Shown: piece after piece, positions 6,701-13,560 of the stretch
How positions within the stretch are numbered: the stretch's first letter is position 1
How the letters are laid out: the number at the start of each line of letters is the position of its first letter
Source of the DNA: CAZGVW01 sp964529265
GTDB taxonomy: Bacteria; Planctomycetota; Phycisphaerae; Phycisphaerales; UBA1924
Assembly: GCA_964529265.1 (NCBI GenBank)
Contig: CAZGVW010000026.1
Span: 1-16,919, forward strand
DNA: 16,919 bases
Direction of reading: 5' to 3'
Notes under the pieces: generated by a model
The model's input: the letters and a program-made list of their open reading frames with translations, nothing else
What the model was told of the DNA's origin: nothing
Databases searched by the model: none
Program-made: the position numbers and the translations under genes

Positions 6701-9572
6701 GGACTTCTCATCGGGCGGCCTCGCGCCGCAGCAGTTCCAGACGATGTACGAGTACGACGGCCTCGACCGCCTGACGCGGTCCACGAACAGCGCCGGCGCG
6801 TCGTCCACATGGGCGTATGACTCGCGCTCCAACGTCGTGCGCGGGACGGACGGCGCGGGCCATCAGTCGCTGTACGTCTACGACGGCCTCGACCGCCTGC
6901 TGCGCACCGTGCGCGACATGGATGGCGACGGCGCGGAGTCGCCCGCGGATGTGCGGGGCGTCTGCGAGTGGGACGACGGCTCGCGCGTGCGACGGACGTT
7001 CGATGCACAGGGCAACGTCACCGAGCACGAGTACGATTCGCTCAATCGCCGAAGGCGGCAGATCCGGGCCGATGCGACGCTGCACAGGTTCACTTATGAC
7101 GGGCGCGACAACTGCGTGGAGCGCATCGACCCCAACGGATCGGTCCATTCGTTCACGTACGACGGGCTTGATCGCTGCGTCGCGCAGCAGGCGATCCCCG
7201 CGCCGGGCGTGTTCCCATCGCCCATCGACCGGCTCTTCGCGTACGACGGCGCTTCGCGCCTCGTGCGGGCGCAGGAAGGCCCCTCGATCGTGGAGCGCCG
7301 GCATGATTCGCTTCATCGCTGCACGGGGGAGACTCAGGATGGAGTCGCCGTGTCCTCGGTGTATGACGGCGTGGGCAACCGCCTGTCGCTGGTCTACCCC
7401 GGCGGGCTTGCGCTGGAGCACGTGTACGACGAGGCCGATCGCCTCCGCGCCCTCACCGACGGCGTGGCGCCGTTCCTGATGATCGAATACATCGGAGACC
7501 GCGCCTCACAACTGACGCACGGCAACGGCGTCTCCACGGCCATCGAGTGGAGCGGCGCGCTGGGCGCTCCGCCGCCGCCCGGCGATCAGAGCGATCGCCG
7601 CATCGCCGCGGTGCGACACTCGTTCCCCGACCTCACCACGCTGGATCACCGTGCGTTCACGTGGGACGGCGCGGGGCGGAAGGGGGGCGCATCGATCGAT
7701 TTCGGCCCGGTTCAGCCTCCCCGCACGCTCAACTATTCCCACGATGCGTTCGATCGTCTTACGCGGGCCCAGGTGTTCGAGGGTCCGGTCCCGGTGCGCG
7801 ACACGGAGTATGTGCTCGATCTCGCGGGGAATCGCATCCAGACGCTGGGGCTCGGCACGCCGTGCGCCGGCGCCTGGACGATGAGCCCCGCGCTGCCGGA
7901 GCCCGCCGACCGGCAGATGAATCAGTACACGAATACACCGTGCGATACGCGGCAATATGACCGCAGCGGCAACCTCGTGCAGCGCGCTCCGGCGGGGCCG
8001 GGCGTGGTGTACGAGTACGATGCGCTGGACCGGCTGGTGGGCGTCCGGCCGTCGCCGCCCGGATCGCCGCGGATCGTGGCGTACACGTACGATGCGCTGG
8101 ATCGGCGGATCGTGCGCACGGACGATCCGGACGGCCCGGCGGCGCAGTCCACGCGGTTCTCCTACGACGGCGAGCGCGTGATCGAGGAGCAGCCGGACGC
8201 CGGCGCCGAACGGACGATCGTCTGGCCGCACATTCTCGATGCAAAGGAGCCCTGCGCGGTCACCGGCCCGCTCGGGACGTTCCACATTCATCGCGACGAC
8301 CTGGGCAGCGCCGTCGCCGCGACGGACAGCAACGGCGCGCTCGTCGAGCGCTATTGGTACGACGATTACGGGCGCGTGATGATCACGGACCCGGCGGGCG
8401 CGCCCCTTCCCGTGAGCCTCGCGGGCAACCCGTACCTGTTCCACGGCATGCGCCTCGACGATGAGACGAGGCTCTACCATCTCGATGGCCGCAATTCGTA
8501 CGATCCAAACGCCGGGCGCTTCGTGAACGGCAACACCGAGTCCCTCGACATGGGCTGGTGGGGCAAGTGCCACAGGCTCGCGCTCTCGGGGCACAGCGTC
8601 GGATCGGGCGTGTGGGGCGACAACAACGGCGAGTTCAGCCTCTCCACCTTCGCCATGTGCAGCCCCGCGACCAACCGCGAGGTGAAGCGGATGGGCGGGA
8701 AGATTGCGCTGTGTCAGCGCGACGGGACGCCGATCATCGAGTGGACGTTCGAGAAGGGCTGGCCGAGCGCTGCGGATGGCCCCGGGGGCGGGGGCGGGGG
8801 CGGGGGCGGTGGAGGATGTGGCGGGGACGACCGCCGCGGGATGACTTCGTCCAAGGCGTTCGTGGACTGGGTGCAGAAGGCGGCGAACGGCAGGTATGGG
8901 CGCGTCAAGGTGCAGTTCCATTGGGACCGCGAACGGCGCAGCGGAGGGTTCATCACAGCGAATGAGGAGGTGTGGAACTTCCCCGACTACTCCGGCAGCA
9001 GCGTCATCCTGAAGGAGATCAAGGTCAAGGGCACCATCAAGGCGAGCCACGGCGATGAGCCGGGCACGTTGAAGAACGTCATCAAGCATCGCGCGGCCGG
9101 TGGCGGTGGCGGTGGCGGCGGCGGCGAAGGCGGCGGCGAACCGACCTGCCCCGACGGCGTGTGCGGGATCGACGTGCGCGAGATGACGACGGGCCTGGAC
9201 GTGGACTACGGGATCAGCGGCGGCGGTGGCGGCGGGGGGGCCGGCGGCCTGTTCGGCCGCCAAAACGCCGGCGCTTCAGCGTCAACGCAGTGGTGGATGA
9301 ACGCCAGCCGCGGGAACAACATCCGCAAGTCGATCAGCGTGATCTGCCTGAAGCGCGACGGCGGGCCGGCGCGGATGATGGCGGGCACGGTGGCGGCGGG
9401 CGCGTTCGGCGGGCCCGCCGCGGCTTCGGCGGTCAGTTCGCTGCGCGGGCTGCCGGGGGCGGCGCTGGGAGACGGCGCATCTCCCGACCACCGGGGGAAG
9501 TTCCAGACGTTGAGCAATGTTCTGAAGGCGAAGCATGACGCGGCGATGGCGGCGATTCAGAACACGAGGTGA
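3768..9572 (+). CDS. Giant secreted RHS/YD-repeat protein with N-terminal dockerin-like domain
   Basis: This protein has 1934 residues. GTG 3768 follows AGAGGAG by six bases and opens a short signal peptide (residues 1-31). A complete dockerin-like pair of calcium loops follows (D37-L-N-G-D-G-V-V, then D63-L-D-G-S-G-V-V, ending WGPCP at 82-86). Residues ~120-155 (VYLFSGEFHHEAMDLTVPGR) match the entry segment usual in RHS proteins. Dozens of YD repeats follow to ~1500 (forms such as YDGLDRLLRTV and YEYDALDRLV). The RHS core is at ~1505-1588 (HRDDLGSAVAATD ... NPYLFHGMRLDDETRLYHLD ... YDPNAGRFVN), but the usual D-P-x-G after GRF is absent. Residues 1590-1934 are a variable C-terminal region with three glycine tracts and segments that resemble tail-tube/Hcp-like proteins. 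RHS proteins typically form shells around a C-terminal cargo; export and surface display are inferred. No neighbouring immunity gene is evident. Confidence 0.9.
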   Translation: MNATRLRHPAFGVVMSALAAAWGACPAAIAGGACPADLNGDGVVGAADLALLLGSWGMGGAADLDGSGVVNAADLALMLGSWGPCPAAEVRLIEPGTLHSPPAAVGDGGPYISDFGMSRVRGVYLFSGEFHHEAMDLTVPGRGFDFVWARKYRSRIGPDGDFGPGWDCSYDISVRSVGAALSVRDGNGRDDLYTLQPDGTWAAPELFRALSENPDGSLSLHFAHGGRWVFRALDGAPGEGKIASIVDRNDNTMTFEYDPLGRLHMVRDTLHVMFNPREYVIVRNAAGKVTSITDWAGRTVAYEYYVLGEPGGNPGDLKSVATPAVVGTPHGNDFPVGKTTTYTYSTGFADDRLNHNLLTITDPKGQTWLTNTYAPTLDPASPNFDRVRRQTMASGGGGGAAGFIDIAYAPQQPTPDNGNAVVKAIVNDRAGNVAEYSYDSENRLVLAREFTGRALSDVPTNEVNNRPMNPLRADDPPFFETRCEYNADALLTRCVRANGSETLYTYEGGPGVDRRGHANVMQILGLAGPLGGDQPAITLLFDWDFLTDVVVLASETDARGHVTMHEYDARGNRTRTIHRVPSIVEEWTYNPFGQMTTRRWPANGDGLRRLDEFVYYDGPGAGHQHGYLERKILDRGEAGDPGIEITTTYEYDCLGRVTRVIDPRGRDDLYLHNELDQVVRHQSRPYDDLVGVRFETLVFYDANDNVVRTDVENRDETGALQPNTHLTTTLDYDALDRLTSRTSEVDGPDVVTEEYEYDANDNRTLVRSGEAVAGGDPNNVVRTLYDERDLVFRIIRGEGAPEQSTDQYDYSPTGLTRRVVRAGDDPTPATHTWSHDGYDRATSVVDAMGNEALSTYDANGNVLSTRLEGELEDVAGSAGNVRLAESSSQYDEMDRIGHHQNAWFDPITQMPIDDGAQSTLYFWNDLSLIDRIIDDRGNEIVVRGYDRMHRLTRGRRASLYETTFAYDENSNLVRVDDTDFSSGGLAPQQFQTMYEYDGLDRLTRSTNSAGASSTWAYDSRSNVVRGTDGAGHQSLYVYDGLDRLLRTVRDMDGDGAESPADVRGVCEWDDGSRVRRTFDAQGNVTEHEYDSLNRRRRQIRADATLHRFTYDGRDNCVERIDPNGSVHSFTYDGLDRCVAQQAIPAPGVFPSPIDRLFAYDGASRLVRAQEGPSIVERRHDSLHRCTGETQDGVAVSSVYDGVGNRLSLVYPGGLALEHVYDEADRLRALTDGVAPFLMIEYIGDRASQLTHGNGVSTAIEWSGALGAPPPPGDQSDRRIAAVRHSFPDLTTLDHRAFTWDGAGRKGGASIDFGPVQPPRTLNYSHDAFDRLTRAQVFEGPVPVRDTEYVLDLAGNRIQTLGLGTPCAGAWTMSPALPEPADRQMNQYTNTPCDTRQYDRSGNLVQRAPAGPGVVYEYDALDRLVGVRPSPPGSPRIVAYTYDALDRRIVRTDDPDGPAAQSTRFSYDGERVIEEQPDAGAERTIVWPHILDAKEPCAVTGPLGTFHIHRDDLGSAVAATDSNGALVERYWYDDYGRVMITDPAGAPLPVSLAGNPYLFHGMRLDDETRLYHLDGRNSYDPNAGRFVNGNTESLDMGWWGKCHRLALSGHSVGSGVWGDNNGEFSLSTFAMCSPATNREVKRMGGKIALCQRDGTPIIEWTFEKGWPSAADGPGGGGGGGGGGGCGGDDRRGMTSSKAFVDWVQKAANGRYGRVKVQFHWDRERRSGGFITANEEVWNFPDYSGSSVILKEIKVKGTIKASHGDEPGTLKNVIKHRAAGGGGGGGGGEGGGEPTCPDGVCGIDVREMTTGLDVDYGISGGGGGGGAGGLFGRQNAGASASTQWWMNASRGNNIRKSISVICLKRDGGPARMMAGTVAAGAFGGPAAASAVSSLRGLPGAALGDGASPDHRGKFQTLSNVLKAKHDAAMAAIQNTR
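8784..8807 (+). repeat. Four perfect GGGGGC hexamers (poly-Gly tract 1)
   Basis: GGGGGC is repeated exactly four times (8784-8807) inside the RHS gene, encoding glycines from residue 1673. The glycine run continues through GGTGGAGGA to a cysteine. Such a hexamer array can gain or lose units without a frameshift. Confidence 0.9.
9099..9137 (+). repeat. GGTGGC repeat (poly-Gly tract 2)
   Basis: Three GGTGGC units followed by GGC codons and GAA interruptions encode a Gly-rich linker from residue 1778, just before the segment EPTCPDGVCGIDV. Confidence 0.9.
9219..9239 (+). repeat. Poly-Gly tract 3 with a G7 run
   Basis: Seven consecutive glycine codons (GGC/GGT/GGG) from residue 1818 end in a run of seven G (9234-9240). 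The homopolymer could slip and change the reading frame for the last ~110 residues. Confidence 0.85.
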
Positions 9573-9578
9573 AGCGGC

Positions 9579-9598
9579 CGGCGGCGGAAGCGCCGCCG
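9579..9598 (+). terminator. Hairpin terminator candidate after the RHS gene
   Basis: CGGCGGCG (9579-9586) and CGCCGCCG (9591-9598) form a perfect 8-bp GC stem with a GAAG loop, starting seven bases after the RHS stop codon and followed by AGGGTTT. The T-tract is short, so termination strength is uncertain. It separates the RHS gene from the next gene only partly, since that start is just 40 bases on. Confidence 0.45.
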
Positions 9599-9638
9599 AG
9601 GGTTTCGCAGCCGCGCCGAGGTGGATAGGATTTCAGCG

Positions 9639-10550
9639 ATGCCGCCGATGCGCTGCGTGGCGTTGATCATTGCAATTGGGATTGCGGCCGGGTGCGCGCG
9701 GGCGCCCGACGTTGGGTCAACAATGGCCGCGGCGCCGGCGGGCTCCGCGATGTTCGAGTTCAATCTGCTGTTCGTGGAGGCGGATCTCGGGGAGGAGCGC
9801 ATCCTCTGCCTGATCGATACGGGCGCGACGGCTTCGGCGATCGACAGCGCCCTGGCGCAGCGGCTGGGGCTGGAATCGGCGGGGGAGACTTCGGTGCTGG
9901 GCACGACGGGCGAGTTCATCGCGCCGACGGTGCGCGTTCCATCGGTCGCGTTTGTGGGATTCGCGTCGCCGCCGATCGAGCCGACGTCGTACGACCTGTC
10001 CGGCATGCTGGCGCCGGAAGGGCGACGAGTGGGAATGATCCTCGGGTATGACGCGCTGCGGCGCGTGATTCTGGGGGTTGATTTCGAGCGCGCCCGAGTT
10101 GCGGCGCTCGCGAAGCCGCCGCGGCATGCGTGGTCGGTTCCGATGTCGCTGGAGGAGCGTGTGCCGATTCTGGAGGCGGCGCTGGAGGGCGAGCCCGTGC
10201 GGCTGCGGATCGACACGGGCGCCAGTCTGTTCGAGACGGACCGGATCTACATCAACATGACGGAGGCGGGGTTCGAGGCTGCGCTGAAGGGCGCTGCGCC
10301 GCCGCGGCCGGTGGAGCGCCTGACCGGAACGGGCGCGGGCGGGGCGAGCGTTGAACTGCCGGTGCACGAGTTGGGCTCGTTCGCGCTCGGGGGGAGGGAG
10401 ATGGGACCGGTGCGCGTGATCGTCCAGCCGCGGGCGGGGTACTTTGCGCGAGAGGATGCGCTGGGCTTCGTGAGCAACAACCTGCTGCGGCGGCTGGGAA
10501 GGATCGCGTTCGATTATCCGGGCGGGCGGCTGCTGATTCTGGAGGAGTAG
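9639..10550 (+). CDS. Lipoprotein with two retropepsin-like aspartyl protease domains
   Basis: This predicted protein has 303 residues. ATG 9639 is preferred over GTG 9621 because AGGA (9627-9630) lies eight bases upstream. It begins MPPMRCVALIIAIGIAAGC, a lipoprotein signal with probable lipidated Cys19. Two clan-AA halves follow, each with the catalytic motif: LIDTGATASAID (D60) and LRIDTGASLFETD (D192). The first half ends with GMILGYDALRRVILGVDFER and the second with GFVSNNLLRRLGRIAFDYPG, both typical of retropepsin-like bacterial proteases, where an Ile-Leu-Gly type segment follows the DTG. Two halves in one chain could form an intramolecular dimer active site. It would act in the periplasm or on a membrane face. 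The short distance to the RHS gene suggests joint expression, but a hairpin lies between them. Confidence 0.8.
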   Translation: MPPMRCVALIIAIGIAAGCARAPDVGSTMAAAPAGSAMFEFNLLFVEADLGEERILCLIDTGATASAIDSALAQRLGLESAGETSVLGTTGEFIAPTVRVPSVAFVGFASPPIEPTSYDLSGMLAPEGRRVGMILGYDALRRVILGVDFERARVAALAKPPRHAWSVPMSLEERVPILEAALEGEPVRLRIDTGASLFETDRIYINMTEAGFEAALKGAAPPRPVERLTGTGAGGASVELPVHELGSFALGGREMGPVRVIVQPRAGYFAREDALGFVSNNLLRRLGRIAFDYPGGRLLILEE

Positions 10551-10569
10551 TGGATCGCGCCTCGGCGCC

Positions 10570-10884
10570 TCAGCGCGTTCCCAGCCAGACCGCGCCGCCG
10601 AAGATCAGCGAAAGGATCATGGAGAACACGGTGTACGCGACGAGGCCGAGGAAGATGGCGAGGGCCAGCGTGCGCACTGGGCGCTGAAGCAGCGGGCTCT
10701 GCGTCCAATCGCCGGGCGGCGGCGCGGGCCGGGGCGGCGCTTCCGGAAGTTCATCGATCGAGGTCACGACGACGTCGTCGCGCCCCTTGAGCAGCGTGCG
10801 CGCCTCGAGCAGGCTCGCGGCTTCGATGTCCCACGACACGGGGCGGCCGTGGCGATCAAGCGCATTCACCTGGAATCGGGCCAT
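10570..10884 (-). CDS. Small membrane-anchored protein, GspF N-terminal-like segment
   Basis: This protein has 104 residues. The ATG at 10884 is preceded on its strand by GGAGG with about seven bases spacing. Residues 4-45 (FQVNALDRHGRPVSWDIEAA ... LLKGRDDVVVTSIDE) follow the pattern Y-A-D-G-G-x-I-E-A-x-A-L-V-I seen at the N-terminus of type II secretion GspF-like proteins, but the rest of GspF is missing. A proline-rich linker (49-57) leads to one hydrophobic segment at 72-98, followed by WLGTR. The soluble part is therefore probably cytoplasmic, with a C-terminal anchor. The gene follows the GH57 gene by 23 bases and is probably co-transcribed. It converges on the protease gene with 19 bases between the stops. 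The function is unknown. Confidence 0.7.
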   Translation of the reverse strand: MARFQVNALDRHGRPVSWDIEAASLLEARTLLKGRDDVVVTSIDELPEAPPRPAPPPGDWTQSPLLQRPVRTLALAIFLGLVAYTVFSMILSLIFGGAVWLGTR

Positions 10885-10907
10885 GGAGCGCCTCCGCAGC
10901 CGGGCGT

Positions 10908-12191
10908 CTACGCCGTCACGGGCTTGCGCCCTTCCGTGCGCTGGCGCACGTTGTCCAGCACGTTCATGAAGTTGATGTACGAATCGTAGGGCGAATCGTA
11001 GGGGTTGAAGTACTTGTGCACGTCGCCGTCGGCGAAGTACTTGGTGCACATGTAGTAGAAGTGATCGCTGGTGGTGAGTTTGCGCCAATCGCCGAGCAGG
11101 TGGCGGGCGGCCTCGATGGCGACGGCGTCGCCGAGGCGCTCCGCCTCCGCCAGGCGGGATTTCACGGTCCGCTCCAGCTTGAAGAGTTCGTAGATGGCGT
11201 TCGATTGCATCGCGTTGCCGAGCCAGGCGGAGAGATCGCGCTCCGTATCGGCCCATGACACCATGTGCGGCGCATCGAACACGCCGACGGGGCGGAACTG
11301 CTCCAGCGCCTCGCTCACGGTGTTGAAGTGGTTCTGGCCGGGGTTGACGTCGAAGACCTTCTCCGGCAGCACGTCGAGGAACTTGAAGATGCCGGTCTCT
11401 TCCCACTGGTGCTCGCCGAAGGTTTCGTAGTCCATGAAGAGGTTGCAGAGGAATCCATCGCCGTTGATCTGGTTCACCCACTTCGCGAACTTCTCCGCGG
11501 TGAGCGGCCACTCCGCCCAATCGCGGTTCGAGAAGCGGAAGGCGATGTCATCCGACAGGCGGTAGTTCTTGAGCAGGAGGCTGATGGGCTCGGCGCGGTT
11601 CGGCGCGGCGAAGGCGTCGGGCGGGCGGTAGACGTAGGCGGGGGAGCGGAAGCCCAGGATGTGATCGACACCCTCGGCGACCATGCCCGCGAAGCGCGGG
11701 CGCCCGCGGCTGTCGGTCATCTCGCCGACGAACTTCGCGAGGTCGTTGTTGTAGATGAGTTCCGTGTTGCGGAAGACGCGCGGCGTCTGCCCGAAGAGTT
11801 CATTGATCTTGGCGGAGTGCAGTTCGACCTGCTCGCGGAACTCCTCGCGCGAGTAGAGGAAGGAGAGGGAGTGGTCGTAGGTCTCGCCGAGGAACTCGCA
11901 GCAGCCGGTGTCGGCGAGGCGCTTGAAGAGATCGAGCACGTCCGGCGCCCACGCGGCCATCTGCTCGAGGCACACGCCGGTGATGGCGTAACTGACGCGG
12001 AAGCGGCCCTGGTGGCGCTTCACGAGGTCGAGGATGAGGCTGGTGGCGGGTCGATAGCACTTGGCCGCGACCTTGCGCATGATCTCGGCGTTCTTCACGT
12101 CGTCGAAGTAGAGGGGCGACGAATCGAAGACGGAGTATCGCCGCAGGCGGAAGGGCTGGTGGACCTGGAAGTAGAAGACGATGGAAGCCAT
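10908..12191 (-). CDS. Glycoside hydrolase family 57, alpha-amylase type
   Basis: This cytoplasmic protein of 427 residues has no signal peptide. The GH57 conserved regions appear in order: HQPFRL (11-16); GVCLEQM (72-78) and FLGETYDHSLS (100-110); VFRNTELIYNND (139-150), whose Glu144 is the likely nucleophile; and FMDYETFGEH (252-261), whose Asp254 is the likely acid. The protein probably hydrolyses or transfers alpha-1,4-glucan chains such as glycogen or maltodextrin. The exact specificity within GH57 cannot be read from the sequence. The C-terminus (HKYFNPYDSPYDSYINFMNV) is typical of this subgroup as I know it. No Shine-Dalgarno sequence precedes the ATG. Neighbouring genes give no other glycogen enzymes. 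Confidence 0.9.
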   Translation of the reverse strand: MASIVFYFQVHQPFRLRRYSVFDSSPLYFDDVKNAEIMRKVAAKCYRPATSLILDLVKRHQGRFRVSYAITGVCLEQMAAWAPDVLDLFKRLADTGCCEFLGETYDHSLSFLYSREEFREQVELHSAKINELFGQTPRVFRNTELIYNNDLAKFVGEMTDSRGRPRFAGMVAEGVDHILGFRSPAYVYRPPDAFAAPNRAEPISLLLKNYRLSDDIAFRFSNRDWAEWPLTAEKFAKWVNQINGDGFLCNLFMDYETFGEHQWEETGIFKFLDVLPEKVFDVNPGQNHFNTVSEALEQFRPVGVFDAPHMVSWADTERDLSAWLGNAMQSNAIYELFKLERTVKSRLAEAERLGDAVAIEAARHLLGDWRKLTTSDHFYYMCTKYFADGDVHKYFNPYDSPYDSYINFMNVLDNVRQRTEGRKPVTA

Positions 12192-12225
12192 GTGGGGGGA
12201 ATGTGGAAGGTGGGGCGGGGGAAGA

Positions 12226-12256
12226 CGGTCGACGGTAGACGGTAGTCGGTAGACGG
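12226..12256 (+). repeat. Heptamer tandem repeat between gmk and the GH57 gene
   Basis: Four tandem 7-base units, CGGTCGA, CGGTAGA, CGGTAGT and CGGTAGA, fill 12226-12253, and CGG starts a fifth. The array lies in the 90-base gap between the gmk stop and the GH57 start, on the transcribed path. It could be a binding site or a slippage product. Confidence 0.8.
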
Positions 12257-12281
12257 GGGAAGAGGAAGAGGGGGGAACGGG

Positions 12282-12911
12282 TCAGCGGCGGGCGCTGGGG
12301 GTGTGGGGGGCGGGGGCGCTGCCGTGGTTGTTGCCGCGGCGGAGGGCGCGTTCGGCGGTGATGCGGGCGAGGGCTTCGGTGACGGCGCGGTCGAGGTGGT
12401 CGTTCACGATGAAGAGATCGTATGCGCCGCAGGAGCGGGCTTCCTCGATTTCGCGCCGCGCCTCGGCGAAGCGCTTCTGGATATCCGATTCATCCTCGCG
12501 GGCGCGGGCCCGCAGGCGGGTGAGAAGCGAATCCTCATCGGGCGGGAGGATGAAGATGGAGAAGGCGTCGGGCGCGCGCTGCTTCACCTGTCGGCCGCCC
12601 TGCACGTCGATATCGAGGATGACGAGTCTTCCGCGGCGGAGTTCATCCTCCACCGGCGCGCGGAGCGTGCCGTAGCGGTTGCCGGCGTAGACGGCGTGCT
12701 CGAGGAACTCGCCGGCGTCCACGCGGCGCTGGAACTCCTGCGGGGAGATGAAGTGGTAATCGGCGCCTTCGATATCGGCGCTGGTGCGCTGCCGCGTGGT
12801 GGCGGAGACGGAGAAGGCGTTGTCCGGAATCCGATCGCGCAGGGCCTTGACGATGGTGGTCTTGCCGACGCCGGAGGGGCCCGAGATGACCAGGAGCATG
12901 CCTGTGGGCAT
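12282..12911 (-). CDS. gmk: Guanylate kinase
   Basis: This protein has 209 residues, the usual size of the family. It converts GMP + ATP to GDP + ADP in the cytoplasm. The P-loop GPSGVGKTT is at 11-19. The GMP-binding region is visible in SVSATTRQRTSADIEGADYHF (from 34, ending before ISPQEF), and EFLEHAVYAGNRYGT (68-82) and LVILDIDVQGGRQVK (96-110) follow. ATG 12911 is chosen because it gives the normal N-terminus; ATG 12899 (MLLVISG) is possible. A longer open frame upstream has no family support. There is no Shine-Dalgarno sequence. The usual downstream partner rpoZ is not found. The C-terminal ~17 residues (NNHGSAPAPHTPSARR) are an unconserved tail. Confidence 0.95.
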   Translation of the reverse strand: MPTGMLLVISGPSGVGKTTIVKALRDRIPDNAFSVSATTRQRTSADIEGADYHFISPQEFQRRVDAGEFLEHAVYAGNRYGTLRAPVEDELRRGRLVILDIDVQGGRQVKQRAPDAFSIFILPPDEDSLLTRLRARAREDESDIQKRFAEARREIEEARSCGAYDLFIVNDHLDRAVTEALARITAERALRRGNNHGSAPAPHTPSARR

Positions 12912-12975
12912 AGGGGGGAAGCGTAGCGGAAGGGGGGCGGCTTCGCGGGCGGGCGAAACGAGACGAGCGATCGGG

Positions 12976-13560
12976 TCACACCGGGGTCCGGTCCTCGCGG
13001 ACTTCCGGCAATGCCTCCGCAGGCACATGGGCCCGGAGGAACTGCTGCACCGCGGCATGATGTTCGGCCCAGGCGCTCCAGACCTGGCGGGCCCATGTGC
13101 GCACGAGGGCGATGCGCTCCTGCGGCGGCTCGGCCTGCGCGATGTCGCGGATGGTGAGCGGGCGGTTGGATTCCGGGGGCGGGGGCGGGGCCGGGAGCGG
13201 GGGATGCGCCGGCGGCTCGAAGTGCGGGAACTCCTTCGCTGCTGAGGCGAGGCGCTGGAGGTATTTCGGCGCCTGCGATGAGCAGACGCCGCGGTCGAGC
13301 ACCAGGTGCAGGCCGCACAGGTGCACGACGACGGACTTATCCGGGTGCGGGCCGCCCGCGTGCTGCACGGCGTAGGCGTCCACGGTGAGTTGGTGCACGG
13401 CGCCGAAGAGCGCGGGGTTGGCGTACTCGGCGCCGAGCACGTCCGCGTATTCGATCCAGCACTCGCGCGAGGCGTTGAAATACCGCACGTTCGCGGGGCG
13501 ATCGCTCTCGGGCAGGCGCGCGCCGCAGCCGGGGCAGGTGGTTTCGCGGGGCGGGGTCAC
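12976..13560 (-). CDS. DUF5946-like zinc-ribbon protein
   Basis: This protein has 194 residues and a GTG start. The start codon at 13560-13558 overlaps the stop of the upstream hydrolase gene (GTGA), with AAGGA about ten bases upstream, so translational coupling is likely. Features are CPGC (9-12), a segment RYFNASRECWIEYADVLGAE, the histidine-containing motif VHQLTVDAYAVQH (55-67), and VVVHLCGLHLVLDRG (77-91). These match what I know as the DUF5946 family, in which Cys and His residues may bind metal. A proline-rich linker (117-129) separates it from a helical C-terminus (WARQVWSAWAEHHAAVQQFL). No biochemical function is known to me. Confidence 0.75.
   Translation of the reverse strand: MTPPRETTCPGCGARLPESDRPANVRYFNASRECWIEYADVLGAEYANPALFGAVHQLTVDAYAVQHAGGPHPDKSVVVHLCGLHLVLDRGVCSSQAPKYLQRLASAAKEFPHFEPPAHPPLPAPPPPPESNRPLTIRDIAQAEPPQERIALVRTWARQVWSAWAEHHAAVQQFLRAHVPAEALPEVREDRTPV

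Noticed and set aside
7506..9263. Antisense open frame (585 codons) opposite the RHS C-terminal half
   Set aside because: Low-complexity Arg/Ala/Pro translation with no recognisable motif. The sense strand has clear RHS content.
8540..9638. Immunity gene for the RHS tail
   Set aside because: The next gene is an aspartyl protease lipoprotein and no small acidic ORF lies between, so I do not claim a toxin-immunity pair.
11265..12245. 326-codon frame on the + strand opposite the GH57 gene
   Set aside because: Glu/Val/Ala-rich mirror of the GH57 coding sequence. GH57 catalytic motifs are clear on the - strand.
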